A stretch of 64,000 nt of DNA from Hoeflea sp. IMCC20628 (GTDB taxonomy: Bacteria > Pseudomonadota > Alphaproteobacteria > Rhizobiales > Rhizobiaceae), in contig NZ_CP011479.1 of the NCBI RefSeq assembly GCF_001011155.1, positions 2,126,501 through 2,190,500 on the forward strand, read 5' to 3'. Positions 36,546 to 46,609 of the stretch are shown in pieces; within the stretch, counting starts at the first letter, position 1; every line of letters starts with the position of its first letter. A program made the position numbers and the translations under genes. The notes under the pieces were generated by a model. That model was not told where the DNA came from. It did not search any database and worked only from the letters and a program-made list of their open reading frames with translations.

Positions 36546-37997
36546 TCACGTCAGACGGGGCGACCGATAGACCGTTACACCGAGTTCGCGGATTTTCTTG
36601 CGCAGCGTGTTGCGGTTCAGACCGAGTAGATCGGCGGCCTTGATCTGATTGCCGCGGGTTGCCGTCAGCGCTGCAAGAATCAGCGGATACTCAACTTCTT
36701 CAAGCACCCTCTGATACAATCCCGGGGGCGGCAGGCCTTCGCCAAATTCGGCGAAATAGCGGCGCATGTTTTCTTCAACCGACTCGGCAACGGTCGTCGC
36801 ACCCATGGATGCAGCCCCTTGCGGCGTGGCCGGTTCGGGTGATTCAATCCTGAGTTCGTTGTCGATGATTTCGCGGGTGATGACGTCCTGCGGATACAGC
36901 GCCATGACACGCCGGACGACATTTTCAAGCTCGCGGACATTGCCCGGCCATGGATAGGCTTTGAGCAGTTCCAGCGCTTCACCGTCAAACCGTTTGGCAT
37001 CGAGCCCTTCGCCGACCGCGTGGCGAACGAAATGGCGCACCAGATCCGGCACATCCTCCGCCCGGTCCCTGAGCGCCGGCAAGCGCAAAGGCACCACATT
37101 GAGACGGTAATAAAGATCCTCGCGAAACAGGCCCTGGTTGATCAGGATCTTGAGATCCTTGTTGGTGGCAGCGACAATGCGGACGTCGGTCTTGATCGGC
37201 ATACGCCCGCCAACGGTGGTGTATTCGCCCTGCTGAAGCACTCTGAGGAGCCGGGTCTGGGCATCCATCGGCATATCACCGATCTCATCGAGAAACAGAG
37301 TTCCGCCTTCGGCCTGCTCGAACCGCCCGGTGGATTTGTTTTGCGCGCCCGTAAACGCGCCCTTTTCATGCCCGAAGAGTTCAGATTCAATCAGGTCGCG
37401 CGGGATCGCTGCCATGTTGATGGCGACAAACGGGCCGTTGCGGCGCTTGCCGTAATCATGCAGCGCGCGGGCCACCAGTTCCTTGCCTGTTCCCGATTCA
37501 CCGGTGATCATCAAGGTCAGGTCGGTCTGCATCAGCCGCGCCAGCACCCGGTAGATTTCCTGCATTGCCGTGGAGCGCCCCACCAGTGGCATGCCTTCGG
37601 TGGTTTCCTCAGGCTGGACCGAGAGCTTGCGCGGTTCCGACAGCGCCCTGCCGATGATGTTGATCATCTCGGTCAGATCGAAGGGCTTTGGCAAATAGTC
37701 ATAAGCGCCGCCTTCAGACGCCTTGATCGCTGTCATGAAGGTGTTTTGGGCACTCATCACCAGCACAGGCAAATCCGGACGTGACCGGCGAATACGTGGC
37801 AGCATGTCGAAGGCATTCTCATCCGGCATGATCACATCAGTGATCACCAAATCGCCGTCGCCCGCAGAGATCCAGCGCCACAGCGTGGCGGCGTTGGAGG
37901 TGATGCGTACGTCATAGCCGGCCCGGGTCAGGGCCTGGTTGAGCACGGTCCGGATCGCCGCGTCATCGTCAGCGACTAGTATGGTGGCTTTGCCCAT
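36546..37997 (-). CDS. ntrC: Nitrogen regulator NtrC, sigma-54 activator
   Basis: A 483-residue response regulator that activates nitrogen-scavenging genes with sigma-54. Receiver aspartate D54 in [13 protein letters not shown]+ Walker A GESGTGKE at 166-173; intact GAFTGA at 213-218; C-terminal Fis helix-turn-helix with [20 protein letters not shown]. It starts four bases after ntrB ends, so the pair is cotranscribed. All catalytic and contact motifs are present. Confidence 0.97.
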   Translation of the reverse strand: MGKATILVADDDAAIRTVLNQALTRAGYDVRITSNAATLWRWISAGDGDLVITDVIMPDENAFDMLPRIRRSRPDLPVLVMSAQNTFMTAIKASEGGAYDYLPKPFDLTEMINIIGRALSEPRKLSVQPEETTEGMPLVGRSTAMQEIYRVLARLMQTDLTLMITGESGTGKELVARALHDYGKRRNGPFVAINMAAIPRDLIESELFGHEKGAFTGAQNKSTGRFEQAEGGTLFLDEIGDMPMDAQTRLLRVLQQGEYTTVGGRMPIKTDVRIVAATNKDLKILINQGLFREDLYYRLNVVPLRLPALRDRAEDVPDLVRHFVRHAVGEGLDAKRFDGEALELLKAYPWPGNVRELENVVRRVMALYPQDVITREIIDNELRIESPEPATPQGAASMGATTVAESVEENMRRYFAEFGEGLPPPGLYQRVLEEVEYPLILAALTATRGNQIKAADLLGLNRNTLRKKIRELGVTVYRSPRLT

Positions 37998-38001
37998 CGG
38001 T

Positions 38002-39165
38002 TCAGTCCTTTTGGCCGGACGCGCTGCCCTTGACTGACGGCAGCGGCTTGATTGGCCGGCCGTCGGGCGAGACCGGCATCAGAATTCGGAAGGTGGTTTT
38101 GCGGCTTTGGCTGTCACATTCAACGATGCCGCCATGACCACCGACAAGCTTGGCGACGAGCGCCAACCCCAGCCCAGAGCCATTTGTCTTGGTGGTGATG
38201 AAGGGGTCAAACAGATGCGGCACCAGGTCGGCCGGCACGCCTGGCCCGTTATCCTGCACGCAAAATTCCAGCGGAAGTGAAACCTTTTCCCGGGTGCCGG
38301 CAACCGACAGCTTGATGCCGGGGCGATAGGCGGTGGTCAGAACGATTTCGCCATTTGGATCATCGCCGACTGATTCAGCCGCGTTCTTGACCAGGTTCAG
38401 GAATACCTGAACCAGCTGATCGCGGTTGGCATAAACCGACGGCAGTGACGGATCGTAGAGTTCGGAGAACTTGATCTTACGGGCAAACCCGGCCTTGGCC
38501 ACCGCCTTGACGTGATCAAGTACAGAATGGATGTTGACCGGCACCCGGTCCACCGGGCGTTCATCCGAGAAGATCTCCATGCGGTCGACCAGCGACACAA
38601 TGCGGTCAGTTTCATCGCGGATCAACCGGGTCAGGGCGCGGTCCTCGTCGCCCACCGACATTTCCAGCAATTGCGCAGCACCTCGAATACCCGACAGCGG
38701 GTTCTTGATTTCATGGGCCAGCATCGAGGCCAGACCGGTGACCGAGCGCGCAGCGGCACGATGGGTCAGCTGGCGGTCGATCTTGTCGGCCATCGAGCGT
38801 TCCTGAAACACCACCACGACATTGCCCGGAAGGCCGGCAACCGGGGCGACATAGAGATCGACCAGTTTGTCGCTGCCCAGCCGCGGCGAACTCAGGTCGA
38901 CGCGGTATTCATTGACCGCCGCCCGGCGCTCACGCACCTGGTCGATGAGCTCCAACAGCGGGCTGCCGAACGGAATGACCGAATCGATCGTGTGCCGGGC
39001 GAGATGCGCCGCGCTGGCAGCGAAAAAAGCTTCTGCCTCCCAGTTGGCAAAGCAGACGATGCTGTCGCCATCGACCATGATCACCGGGTGCTGGATCGCG
39101 TTGAGCACCATGATGGCGGTGTCCGCATCCGCGCCACCGATCTGAGCCGCCAGTTTTTCGCTCAT
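38002..39165 (-). CDS. ntrB: Nitrogen sensor kinase NtrB
   Basis: A 387-residue soluble histidine kinase without membrane segments. A PAS domain fills the N-terminal third ([20 protein letters not shown]). The acceptor is H151 in [20 protein letters not shown]. The ATP-binding domain shows [17 protein letters not shown] and [11 protein letters not shown]. In this family GlnB (PII) controls its kinase/phosphatase balance toward NtrC. Its start overlaps the end of dusB by four bases. Confidence 0.97.
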   Translation of the reverse strand: MSEKLAAQIGGADADTAIMVLNAIQHPVIMVDGDSIVCFANWEAEAFFAASAAHLARHTIDSVIPFGSPLLELIDQVRERRAAVNEYRVDLSSPRLGSDKLVDLYVAPVAGLPGNVVVVFQERSMADKIDRQLTHRAAARSVTGLASMLAHEIKNPLSGIRGAAQLLEMSVGDEDRALTRLIRDETDRIVSLVDRMEIFSDERPVDRVPVNIHSVLDHVKAVAKAGFARKIKFSELYDPSLPSVYANRDQLVQVFLNLVKNAAESVGDDPNGEIVLTTAYRPGIKLSVAGTREKVSLPLEFCVQDNGPGVPADLVPHLFDPFITTKTNGSGLGLALVAKLVGGHGGIVECDSQSRKTTFRILMPVSPDGRPIKPLPSVKGSASGQKD

Positions 39166-40178
39166 GCCGCATTCTCCAATACCGAAGCTGAAGCGACGCC
39201 GCCGTCCAAAGCTTCGGCAAACCAGGTCCAGACCTGGTCGGCGTTGCGCGAGGTCATCATCGCGGTTTTGAGCGCCGCCGGCGTCTCCGGCGCCAGCGTC
39301 TCGAGATACCAGCCTATGTGTTTGCGGGCATGGCGGACGCCGACATCTTCCCCGTAATGGTCGACCATCAACCGGTAGTGCTCCAGCGCCACCGCATTGC
39401 GGGCCTCTCCGTGCGCAGGCACCGCATCGGAACCGGCCAGTTCACCGCAAATCCACGGCTGGCCGCGTGAGGCGCGGCCGACCATCACCGCGTCGGCGCC
39501 CGAGCGGCGCAGACACTCGGCAATATCGGCACGGCTGGTGACGTCACCATTGGCAATCAGCGGGACGGTGATGGCCTCGCGGACGCGGGCGATGGCATCC
39601 CAATTGGCAATGCCTTCGTAAAACTGCATGCGGGTACGGCCATGCACAGTGATCATCTGCACGCCAGCTGCCTCGGCGCGGGCAGCTATCAGCGCCGCAT
39701 TGTGATTTTCATCATCCCAGCCAAGCCGCATTTTCAAAGTCACCGGCACCGACACCGCCTTTACCGTCGCCTCGATCAGGTCAAGCGCATGATCGGGATC
39801 GCGCATCAATGCGGATCCGGAATAGCCGCCCGTGACCTTCTTGGCAGGGCACCCCATGTTGATGTCGATCATCGCAGCGCCTTCTGCCTCGGCGATCCGC
39901 GCCGCCTCGCCCATCCACCAGGCTTCGCGTCCGGCGAGTTGAACCACATGCGGGTCAATACCGTCACCGCGCAAGCGCACCTGTGATTCGCGCCGCTCCG
40001 TGACAAGCTCGCGGCTTGCCACCATCTCTGTGAACACCAGCCCGGCGCCGTGTTTCCAGGCCAACTGCCTGAACGGCAAGTCGGAAATGCCCGACAGCGG
40101 CGCCAGGAACACCCGGTTTCGCGCCGTGACCGGTCCGATCTTCAGCGGCTCACTCAAAATGGCTTCGATTTTTTGCAT
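39162..40178 (-). CDS. dusB: tRNA dihydrouridine synthase DusB (NifR3)
   Basis: A 338-residue FMN enzyme reducing uridine in tRNA D-loops. It has the TIM-barrel start [19 protein letters not shown], the catalytic-cysteine motif [20 protein letters not shown] (here [10 protein letters not shown]) and the FMN-phosphate region [11 protein letters not shown]. In alphaproteobacteria it was called nifR3 because it always leads ntrBC, as here, overlapping ntrB by four bases. A promoter-like sequence lies 31-59 bases upstream of the start. Confidence 0.97.
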   Translation of the reverse strand: MQKIEAILSEPLKIGPVTARNRVFLAPLSGISDLPFRQLAWKHGAGLVFTEMVASRELVTERRESQVRLRGDGIDPHVVQLAGREAWWMGEAARIAEAEGAAMIDINMGCPAKKVTGGYSGSALMRDPDHALDLIEATVKAVSVPVTLKMRLGWDDENHNAALIAARAEAAGVQMITVHGRTRMQFYEGIANWDAIARVREAITVPLIANGDVTSRADIAECLRRSGADAVMVGRASRGQPWICGELAGSDAVPAHGEARNAVALEHYRLMVDHYGEDVGVRHARKHIGWYLETLAPETPAALKTAMMTSRNADQVWTWFAEALDGGVASASVLENAA

Positions 40179-40208
40179 GCGTATCGTGCAACCTTTTTTG
40201 TTGCCGCT

Positions 40209-40237
40209 TTTTTAGCCAATCATTGTGGGATTGCCAA
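40209..40237 (-). promoter_or_regulatory. Candidate sigma-70 promoter of dusB-ntrBC operon
   Basis: On the minus strand TTGGCA (plus coordinates 40232-40237) and TAAAAA (40209-40214) are separated by exactly 17 bases, placing a start of transcription about 20-25 bases before the dusB ATG. The -35 element touches a perfect 6-bp inverted repeat AGTCGA-N6-TCGACT at 40237-40254, which could be an operator. Judged by eye only. Confidence 0.4.
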
Positions 40238-40332
40238 GTCGAATTCACTCGACTGCCGAGAAATATTCAAAAGAGCTTTTTTCCGGTTAACGCAAGCTCT
40301 AAACAGGCAGGCAATCGTGTTTCGGGAATTGA

Positions 40333-41541
40333 ATGCACATGAACAATACATCTGAGTTCGGGCTGGTCATCGTCGCGGCCGGCCGTGGCGAACGCGCCGG
40401 TCAATCTGCGGACGGGCCAAAGCAATACCGCCTGATTGGCGGGCAGCCGGTGATTGCCGGAACTCTGGCGAGATTTCTGGCACATCCGGGCTGCGGAGAC
40501 GTCGTGGTGGTCATTCATCCCGATGACGAAGCGCTCTACACCAAGGCTGTCTCCGGACTTTCCGGCGCAGACCGGGTCCGCACGGTGGCTGGCGGCGCCA
40601 CCCGGCAGGCCTCGGTCCGTGCAGGGCTTGAAGCGCTGTCCGGCGCAGCGCCGCCTTATGTGCTGATCCATGACGCCGTGCGGCCATTTGTGAGCCACGC
40701 CAACATTGATGGCGTGCTTAAAGCGCTCCAGGCGGGACATAGCGCCGCCCTGCCCGCTGTCGCGGTCTCCGACACGCTCAAGCGCGGCGACGCATCCGGC
40801 AATGTTGTCGGTACCGTGCCGCGTGAAGGACTGTTCGGCGCGCAGACGCCCCAGGGTTTCGATTACGCAGCCATTTCAACAGCCCATGCCCGGGCCGACG
40901 CCGCTTCTGATACGGACTTCACCGATGATTGCGCCATTGCCGAGTGGGCGGGCCTCAGCGTGCGGCTGACGCCGGGCAGTCCGTCCAATATCAAACTTAC
41001 CACAGCCGAGGATATCGCCATGGCCGACGAGAAGCTTGCACCGGCACGGTTGCCTGATGTGCGCACCGGAAACGGCTACGATGTGCACCGGCTGGTTCCG
41101 GGCAGCTTTGTCACCCTGTGCGGGGTGGATATCCCGCATGACCAGCGTCTGGACGGGCATTCCGATGCCGATGTCGGCCTGCACGCACTGACCGACGCAC
41201 TGCTGGCAACTTGTGCTGCGGGCGATATCGGCGATCATTTCCCACCCTCCGACCCGCAGTGGCGTGGCACAGCCTCGCACATCTTTCTAAGTCATGCCGC
41301 AGACATCGTGCGAAAGGCCGGTGGCGTGATCATGAATGTGGATGTCACGCTGATCGCCGAAGAACCGAAGATCGGCCCGCACAGGCAGGTCATGCGGGAG
41401 GCGCTGGCCGGGATACTCGGAATCTCGGTTGAGCGCTGTTCGGTCAAGGCCACCACCAATGAAACCATCGGTTTTGCCGGCCGCCGCGAGGGCATCGCCG
41501 CTATTGCCACTGCCACGGTGGTGTTTGGAGACTATTCATGA
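40333..41541 (+). CDS. ispDF: Bifunctional IspD-IspF (MEP pathway)
   Basis: A 402-residue fusion serving two non-consecutive steps of isoprenoid synthesis. Residues about 1-235 are the IspD cytidylyltransferase ([34 protein letters not shown]). The rest is the IspF cyclodiphosphate synthase with zinc ligands in GYDVHRL and [18 protein letters not shown]. Fused ispDF is standard in many alphaproteobacteria. GGGA lies six bases before the ATG at 40333; an ATG two codons later is the alternative. It is divergent from dusB and overlaps the CinA-family gene by four bases. Confidence 0.97.
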   Translation: MHMNNTSEFGLVIVAAGRGERAGQSADGPKQYRLIGGQPVIAGTLARFLAHPGCGDVVVVIHPDDEALYTKAVSGLSGADRVRTVAGGATRQASVRAGLEALSGAAPPYVLIHDAVRPFVSHANIDGVLKALQAGHSAALPAVAVSDTLKRGDASGNVVGTVPREGLFGAQTPQGFDYAAISTAHARADAASDTDFTDDCAIAEWAGLSVRLTPGSPSNIKLTTAEDIAMADEKLAPARLPDVRTGNGYDVHRLVPGSFVTLCGVDIPHDQRLDGHSDADVGLHALTDALLATCAAGDIGDHFPPSDPQWRGTASHIFLSHAADIVRKAGGVIMNVDVTLIAEEPKIGPHRQVMREALAGILGISVERCSVKATTNETIGFAGRREGIAAIATATVVFGDYS

Positions 41542-42092
41542 GCGAGGCCGAGATGCTTGCCGGGTTGCGCGCCGACTGCCGCGGACTGGCGCAGGAAATC
41601 ATCGACACTTTCCCCGTACCTGGCGGACTGGTTGCCACCGCTGAGTCTTGCACCGGCGGACTGATTGCCGGCGCGATTACCGATATCGCCGGATCATCGG
41701 CAGTGCTGGACCGCGGTTTCGTGACCTACTCCAATGAAGCCAAGCAGGACATGCTCGGGGTCAAACCCGCCACGCTTGCCGCTTTCGGAGCGGTGTCACC
41801 GCAAGTGGCGACCGAAATGGTGCTTGGCGCCCGCCGCCGTTCGCGGGCTGACTTCGCCGTGTCTGTGACCGGCGTGGCGGGACCGGGCGGCGGATCGCCG
41901 CACAAGCCTGTCGGGCTGGTCTGGATGGGACTGTCGGGACCGGGTGATCTGACCAGCGTTGTCGAACTGCGCTGGGATCCGTCCTGGAGCCGCGACATGA
42001 TCCGCGCCGCAACGGTGCGGGCCGCACTTGAGGCATTGATCGGCCGGGCGACGCTGCTGTCAGTCTCTCAGGACACGCCTGCTTCGCCGTAA
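41538..42092 (+). CDS. CinA C-terminal domain protein (nicotinamide-nucleotide amidase, PncC-like)
   Basis: A 184-residue protein with only the CinA C-terminal domain. Family motifs are [22 protein letters not shown] (residues about 33-54, with the catalytic-type Ser and Thr) and [18 protein letters not shown]. Such stand-alone domains deamidate nicotinamide mononucleotide in the pyridine nucleotide cycle. It is coupled to ispDF by an ATGA overlap and its 3' end overlaps the convergent RatA/Coq10-type gene by 25 bases. Confidence 0.92.
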   Translation: MSEAEMLAGLRADCRGLAQEIIDTFPVPGGLVATAESCTGGLIAGAITDIAGSSAVLDRGFVTYSNEAKQDMLGVKPATLAAFGAVSPQVATEMVLGARRRSRADFAVSVTGVAGPGGGSPHKPVGLVWMGLSGPGDLTSVVELRWDPSWSRDMIRAATVRAALEALIGRATLLSVSQDTPASP

Positions 42093-42529
42093 ATTTCCCG
42101 GGCGCGTTTTTCAAACGCCTCGGCGAACATGCGGAAGGCACGGTCGAACATGGCGCCCATCAGTGCGCCGAGCATCCGGCTCTTGAACTCGTAGTCGATG
42201 AAGAACCGGACCTCGCAACCGCCGTTCTCCTGAGCCAGAAAAGTCCATTTGTTGTCGAGATATTTGAACGGGCCATCGAGGTATTTGACATCGATAGCCA
42301 GATCATCGGGCTTGAGCAGCACCTGACTGGTGAAGGTTTCGCGGATCTTCTTGTAGCCCACTGTCATGTCGGCAATCAGCAGGGTCTTGCCGTCGCGTTC
42401 CTTGCGCGAGCGAACGCTCAGCGCCTCGCACAGCGGCAGGAACTCGGGGTATCGCTCGACATCGGCAACCAGATCAAACATCTGGCGCGGCGAATGCGGA
42501 ACCGGGCGTGTCGTTTCGTATGTTGGCAT
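42068..42529 (-). CDS. START-domain RatA/Coq10-type ubiquinone-binding protein
   Basis: A 153-residue polyketide-cyclase/START-fold protein. Segments SPRQMFDLVADVERYPEFLPLCE-type N-terminus and FIDYEFKSRMLGALMGAMFD match the Coq10/RatA family. In alphaproteobacteria and mitochondria Coq10 helps ubiquinone function in respiration, and the RatA toxin label from E. coli should not be carried over. It follows lipA closely on the same strand (seven-base gap), suggesting cotranscription. Confidence 0.9.
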   Translation of the reverse strand: MPTYETTRPVPHSPRQMFDLVADVERYPEFLPLCEALSVRSRKERDGKTLLIADMTVGYKKIRETFTSQVLLKPDDLAIDVKYLDGPFKYLDNKWTFLAQENGGCEVRFFIDYEFKSRMLGALMGAMFDRAFRMFAEAFEKRAREIYGEAGVS

Positions 42530-42536
42530 CGTCGTA

Positions 42537-43526
42537 TTATGCGTTCACCGCAGCTGCCAGCTTGGCTTCGCGATTGGCCTTGAGCCTGGCGAAATCATCG
42601 CCGGCATGGTGCGAGGAACGGGTCAGCGGGCTGGACGACACCATCAGGAAGCCCTTGGTGTAGGCGATCTTCTCGTAGCTCTTGAAGTCCTCGGGCGTGA
42701 CAAAATCCATCACCTCATGATGCTTGCGGGTCGGCTGCAGATATTGGCCGATGGTCATGAAATCGACCTCCGCAGAGCGCAGATCATCCATCAGTTGCAG
42801 CACTTCGTTGCGCTCTTCGCCCAGCCCCACCATGATACCTGACTTGGTGAACATTGTCGGGTCGAGCTCCTTGACCCGCTGCAATAAACGCAATGAATGG
42901 AAATAGCGCGCGCCCGGACGAACGGTGAGATAGTTGCCCGGCACGGTTTCGAGATTGTGGTTGAAGACGTCGGGCTTGGCCGCAACGACGCGTTCGAGCG
43001 CGCCGGGCTTGCGCAGGAAATCCGGTGTCAGAATTTCAATCGTCGTCTCGGGCGACATAGCGCGGATGGCCCAGATGACTTTTTCGAAATGCTCGGCGCC
43101 GCCATCGTCAAGATCGTCGCGGTCGACCGAAGTGATGACCACGTGCATCAGCCCCATCTGCTTGACCGCCTTGGCGACATTTTCCGGCTCGTTCATATCA
43201 AGCGCATTAGGCTTGCCGGTCATGACGTTGCAGAAGGCGCAGGCGCGGGTGCAGATCTCGCCCATGATCATGAAGGTGGCGTGCTTCTTGTCCCAGCACT
43301 CGCCAATATTGGGGCAACCGGCCTCCTCGCAAACCGTGACGAGATTGTTCTCTTTCACGATGGCGCGGGTTTCCTGATAGCCCTTGGAGGTGGGTGCGCG
43401 GACGCGGATCCATTCCGGCTTGCGCTTGACCTCGGTGTCGGGGCGCGCCTGCTTTTCCGGGTGCCTGACACGCTTGGCGACAGAGGCGGTGGCGACAGGC
43501 TTTGTGACGTCGAGGATCGTGACCAT
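42537..43526 (-). CDS. lipA: Lipoyl synthase
   Basis: A 329-residue radical SAM enzyme inserting two sulfurs into protein-bound octanoyl groups. Auxiliary cluster cysteines C66, C71, C77 ([12 protein letters not shown]) and the radical SAM triad C92, C96, C99 (CTRACAFC) are all present; the C-terminal RSSHHAGD holds the conserved serine. The start is the ATG at 43526; the codon before it is TTG. AAAGGGA lies upstream. Its substrates are encoded close by: the lipoyl domains of PdhB and PdhC. Confidence 0.97.
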   Translation of the reverse strand: MVTILDVTKPVATASVAKRVRHPEKQARPDTEVKRKPEWIRVRAPTSKGYQETRAIVKENNLVTVCEEAGCPNIGECWDKKHATFMIMGEICTRACAFCNVMTGKPNALDMNEPENVAKAVKQMGLMHVVITSVDRDDLDDGGAEHFEKVIWAIRAMSPETTIEILTPDFLRKPGALERVVAAKPDVFNHNLETVPGNYLTVRPGARYFHSLRLLQRVKELDPTMFTKSGIMVGLGEERNEVLQLMDDLRSAEVDFMTIGQYLQPTRKHHEVMDFVTPEDFKSYEKIAYTKGFLMVSSSPLTRSSHHAGDDFARLKANREAKLAAAVNA

Positions 43527-43554
43527 CAAAAGGTCCCTTTATATGCGTTGTGAA

Positions 43555-43836
43555 TCAGCTGCTCTTGGAGCGACCGAAGACCCAGAGTATCAGGACGGCG
43601 CCGGCGATGGCGACGACCAGATTTCCGGCAAATCCGTAGTAGTTGATGTTGAGCACACCGGCGAGCGCGCTGCCGACAAAAGAGCCGGCGATGCCGACAA
43701 GTATGTTGGTCAACAGTCCATGTTCGCGGTTCATGGCGCGTTCGGCGACATAGCCGGCAATCAGACCGACCAGCAGCAGGCCGAAAAAGCCGAGCCCCGG
43801 CATGGCCAGGAACCCCATCTGATATTCCATCATCAT
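43555..43836 (-). CDS. GlsB/YeaQ/YmgE-family stress-response membrane protein
   Basis: A 93-residue protein with three membrane helices, of the transglycosylase-associated family. Characteristic text: LLVGLIAGYVAERAM, GLLTNILVGIAGSFVGSAL and VVAIAGAVLILWVFGR. The gene opens with three ATG codons in a row, any of which could start it; the first overlaps the stop of the upstream 83-residue gene (ATGA). It sits in the lpdA-lipA run of minus-strand genes. The role in stress is by family name only. Confidence 0.88.
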   Translation of the reverse strand: MMMEYQMGFLAMPGLGFFGLLLVGLIAGYVAERAMNREHGLLTNILVGIAGSFVGSALAGVLNINYYGFAGNLVVAIAGAVLILWVFGRSKSS

Positions 43837-44084
43837 CGTTTGTCTCCGTTGGCCGCGTCACCAAGGGCGCGCATGATCAACCAGAATGTAAGACCGAGCA
43901 TCAGCCCCATCAATGCCAGGATGGCAGAAAGCGCAAGAATTCCGGCCACTCCCTCAAGCCGAACCGATCCGAACTCGACCGCACCGCGGCCGCGAATGGC
44001 CGCCAGACCGGCCAAGGCACCCAGAGCAGCGCCGCCGATCACCGGCAGCACCACAGCCTTTGGCAAGCGGCTTATGCCGCTCAC
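43833..44084 (-). CDS. Small hypothetical membrane protein, translationally coupled
   Basis: An 83-residue open frame with a GTG start at 44084 inside the lpdA stop (GTGA) and a stop inside the start of the next gene (ATGA). It has two hydrophobic helices, about 11-30 (VVLPVIGGAALGALAGLAAI) and about 46-70 (GVAGILALSAILALMGLMLG), with a short charged tail DAANGDKR. No domain recognised. The overlaps at both ends argue strongly that it is translated, as part of an lpdA-membrane protein-GlsB operon. An in-frame upstream extension inside lpdA is not coding. Confidence 0.75.
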   Translation of the reverse strand: MSGISRLPKAVVLPVIGGAALGALAGLAAIRGRGAVEFGSVRLEGVAGILALSAILALMGLMLGLTFWLIMRALGDAANGDKR

Positions 44085-45526
44085 GCGTTGAGTGCCCGTC
44101 CGTAGGCATCGAGCACGCTTTCCTTGAGCGTTTCCGAGATCGTCGGATGCGGGAAGATGGTATGCATCAGGTCTTCCTCGGTGGTTTCGAGATTCATCGC
44201 CACGACAAAGCCCTGGATCAGCTCGGTGACTTCCGCACCGACCAGATGGGCGCCCAAAAGCTCGCCGGTCTTCTTGTCGAAGATGGTCTTGACCATGCCC
44301 TGGTCTTCGCCGAGCGCAATGGCCTTGCCGTTGGCGACAAAGGGGAAGCGGCCGACGCGGATGTCGAGGCCCTGTTCCTTGGCTTTGGCTTCGGTGAGAC
44401 CGACGGAGGCCACCTGTGGATTGCAATAGGTGCAGCCGGGAATTTTCAGCTTGTCCATCGGGTGGACGTTGGGCAGACCGGCAATCTTCTCGACGCAGAT
44501 GACGGCTTCATGCTCGGCCTTGTGCGCCAGCATCGGCGGACCTGCGACATCGCCGATGGCGTAGACGCCGGGCACATTGGTCTTGCCGTAGCCATCGATG
44601 ACGATGCAGCCACGATCGGTCTTGACGCCGAGCGTTTCGAGGCCGAGATTTTCGATGTTGCCCTGAACGCCGACAGCCGAGATCATCCGGTCTGCAGTAA
44701 TTTTCTCGACCTTGCCGTCCTTGAGTTCGACATGGGCGGTGACCGAGTCAGCGCCCTTTTCGACCTTGGTGACCTTGGCTTCGAGCATGATCTTCATGCC
44801 CTGCTTATCGAACTGCTTCTTGGCGAAAGCGGAAATCTCCGCGTCCTCGACCGGCATCACGGTTTTCATGACTTCGACCACGGTCACATCGACACCCATG
44901 GTGCGGTAGAACGAGGCGAACTCGATACCGATGGCGCCGGAGCCCATGACCAGCAACGATTTCGGCATTTTTTCGGGCTTCATCGCCTCGAAATAGGTCC
45001 AGATCAGCTTGCCATCGGGCTCGATGCCGGGCAGAGCGCGGGGCCGCGCGCCGGTGGCGACGATAATGTGCTTGGCGGTGTAAGTGCCCTCGCCCAGCGT
45101 GTTCTTGGGGATCGGGCCCTGCGGCTCGACGATCTTCTTGGTGGTCTTGGCAACGACAATCTCGCCGGGCTTGGTGAGTTTCGCCTCGCCCCAGATGACG
45201 TCGACCTTGTTCTTCTTCATCAGAAAGCCGACGCCGCCATTCATCCGCTCGGCAATACCGCGCGAGCGCTTGACGATGGCTTCGATATCCGGCGTCACTG
45301 TGCCTTCGAGCTTGAGGCCATAGTTCTTGGCGTGTTCTGAGAGATGCAGTACTTCCGCCGAGCGCAGCAGCGCCTTGGTCGGGATACAGCCCCAGTTGGA
45401 GCAGATGCCGGCCAGATGTTCGCGCTCGACCACGGCGGTCTTGAGGCCCAACTGGGCGGCGCGGATGGCTGCGATGTAGCCGCCGGGGCCGGAGCCAATG
45501 ATGATCACGTCGTAATTGTTTGACAC
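44081..45526 (-). CDS. lpdA: Dihydrolipoamide dehydrogenase (E3)
   Basis: A 481-residue flavoprotein that reoxidises the lipoyl groups of the pyruvate dehydrogenase complex. The FAD fold begins VIIIGSGPGGYIAAIRAA; the redox disulfide is C42/C47 in CSNWGCIPTK; the NAD fold is LLVMGSGAIGIEFASF; the catalytic His-Glu region near the end is HTIFPHPTISE. It lies downstream of pdhABC but separated by small genes, as in other rhizobia. Confidence 0.97.
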   Translation of the reverse strand: MSNNYDVIIIGSGPGGYIAAIRAAQLGLKTAVVEREHLAGICSNWGCIPTKALLRSAEVLHLSEHAKNYGLKLEGTVTPDIEAIVKRSRGIAERMNGGVGFLMKKNKVDVIWGEAKLTKPGEIVVAKTTKKIVEPQGPIPKNTLGEGTYTAKHIIVATGARPRALPGIEPDGKLIWTYFEAMKPEKMPKSLLVMGSGAIGIEFASFYRTMGVDVTVVEVMKTVMPVEDAEISAFAKKQFDKQGMKIMLEAKVTKVEKGADSVTAHVELKDGKVEKITADRMISAVGVQGNIENLGLETLGVKTDRGCIVIDGYGKTNVPGVYAIGDVAGPPMLAHKAEHEAVICVEKIAGLPNVHPMDKLKIPGCTYCNPQVASVGLTEAKAKEQGLDIRVGRFPFVANGKAIALGEDQGMVKTIFDKKTGELLGAHLVGAEVTELIQGFVVAMNLETTEEDLMHTIFPHPTISETLKESVLDAYGRALNA

Positions 45527-45601
45527 GCCTCGTCTCCTCTAAATCAGGGCGGACGGACCCACGTCCGCCCTGCCGTCAGTTCAGGGCGTGTCAGGACAAT
45601 T

Positions 45602-45838
45602 TCAGCCCGCCAGCATCCCGTAGATTTCGTCCTTGAGCTTCAGGCGTTCTTTCCGCATTTCTTCCATGTGGAAATCGTCCGTCGGCTCTACATCGGTTTC
45701 GGCGCGGTGGATGGCCCGGTTGGCGTCGTGATAGGCATCAAAGAGTTTGGCGAAATGGGCATCGCTCTGTTTCATTTCATGCATTTTCGCGACGTGCTCG
45801 GGAAATTCCTCCGCCAACTCGTGGGGTGTATTTGACAT
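45602..45838 (-). CDS. DUF465 (YdcH-family) small protein
   Basis: A 78-residue, highly charged, largely helical protein (EFPEHVAKMHEMKQSDAHF, then LKLKDEIYGMLAG). The DUF465 signature is the closely spaced HF and the C-terminal RLKLKDEIY. The start is the ATG at 45838 with AGGAG seven bases upstream; the codon before it is TTG. Function unknown. It lies 75 bases before the lpdA start on the same strand. Confidence 0.87.
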   Translation of the reverse strand: MSNTPHELAEEFPEHVAKMHEMKQSDAHFAKLFDAYHDANRAIHRAETDVEPTDDFHMEEMRKERLKLKDEIYGMLAG

Positions 45839-45925
45839 CAATCATCTCCTCGTTGTTTTGGTGATGACTGCAGTCTATCCGCCCTTGGTCCCTGTTCTCC
45901 TTGACCCTGGTCAATTGTTCTAAAA

Positions 45926-46570
45926 TCAGTGCCCCAACAAAAGCCGGGCCACCGGCACCAAACCGCGGCCAATTGCACGCGTGTTCCCTGCATCCAGATG
46001 TACGCCATCGATGGACGAGCACTGAGCCACAGATCCTGCATCGAAGAAGCCCGCGCCGGTATCGTCGGCCAGATCGGCATAGAACGATGCCAGCATCGCC
46101 GATTGGGCGACACCGCCCTCGAACATCGCGGCAAAATCCGGGTCAGCGGTTTGAACCAGCGGCGGCGGTGAGACCACCAGAACCTGCGGCGGTTCCTGAT
46201 CCGTCACCGGCCAGGCATGCAGCCGAACCAGATCGAGCAAACGCCGCATGCCCTTGGATGAGGCATGCGCCGTACCGGCGACAACCGGCTTCATGTCATT
46301 CGACCCGAGCATGATGATCACCAGATCGAGCGGCGCATGGGTATGAAGCACAGTCGGTAACGTGCGAGCGCCATTGCGATCGCAATCGCCGGTGTGATCA
46401 TCAAACACCGTGGTCCGGCCATTGAGCCCATCGGCCACCACATGAACGCCCTCACCCAGTGAAGCAGCCAGCACGGACGACCAGCGATCCCCGAGCGCAT
46501 GCCGGGACCGGGCTTCCGGATCATAGCCCCACGTCAACGAGTCGCCATAGCAGAGAACGGTTTTCATCAT
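45926..46570 (-). CDS. SGNH/GDSL-family hydrolase
   Basis: A 214-residue esterase-like protein. Block I is CYGDSLTWGYDP with the nucleophile Ser, block II glycine lies in ADGLNGRTT, block III is IIMLGSNDMKP, block V is DGVHLDAGN with the catalytic Asp and His. No signal peptide, so probably cytoplasmic. It resembles the arylesterases/lysophospholipase-like proteins found as single genes in rhizobia. Two consecutive ATG codons open the gene; AAAGGTGG fits the second slightly better. Confidence 0.92.
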   Translation of the reverse strand: MMKTVLCYGDSLTWGYDPEARSRHALGDRWSSVLAASLGEGVHVVADGLNGRTTVFDDHTGDCDRNGARTLPTVLHTHAPLDLVIIMLGSNDMKPVVAGTAHASSKGMRRLLDLVRLHAWPVTDQEPPQVLVVSPPPLVQTADPDFAAMFEGGVAQSAMLASFYADLADDTGAGFFDAGSVAQCSSIDGVHLDAGNTRAIGRGLVPVARLLLGH

Positions 46571-46609
46571 TCCACCTTTCGACGGCAGATTATCGCCGCC
46601 GGCCCTGCG

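Noticed and set aside
42068-42529. RatA toxin of a toxin-antitoxin pair
   Set aside because: The family label is inherited from E. coli; no antitoxin partner is present and context (lipA) fits the Coq10-type role.
43913-45340. Open frame of 475 codons antisense to lpdA
   Set aside because: His/Asp/Gly-rich shadow of the certain E3 gene, no domain.
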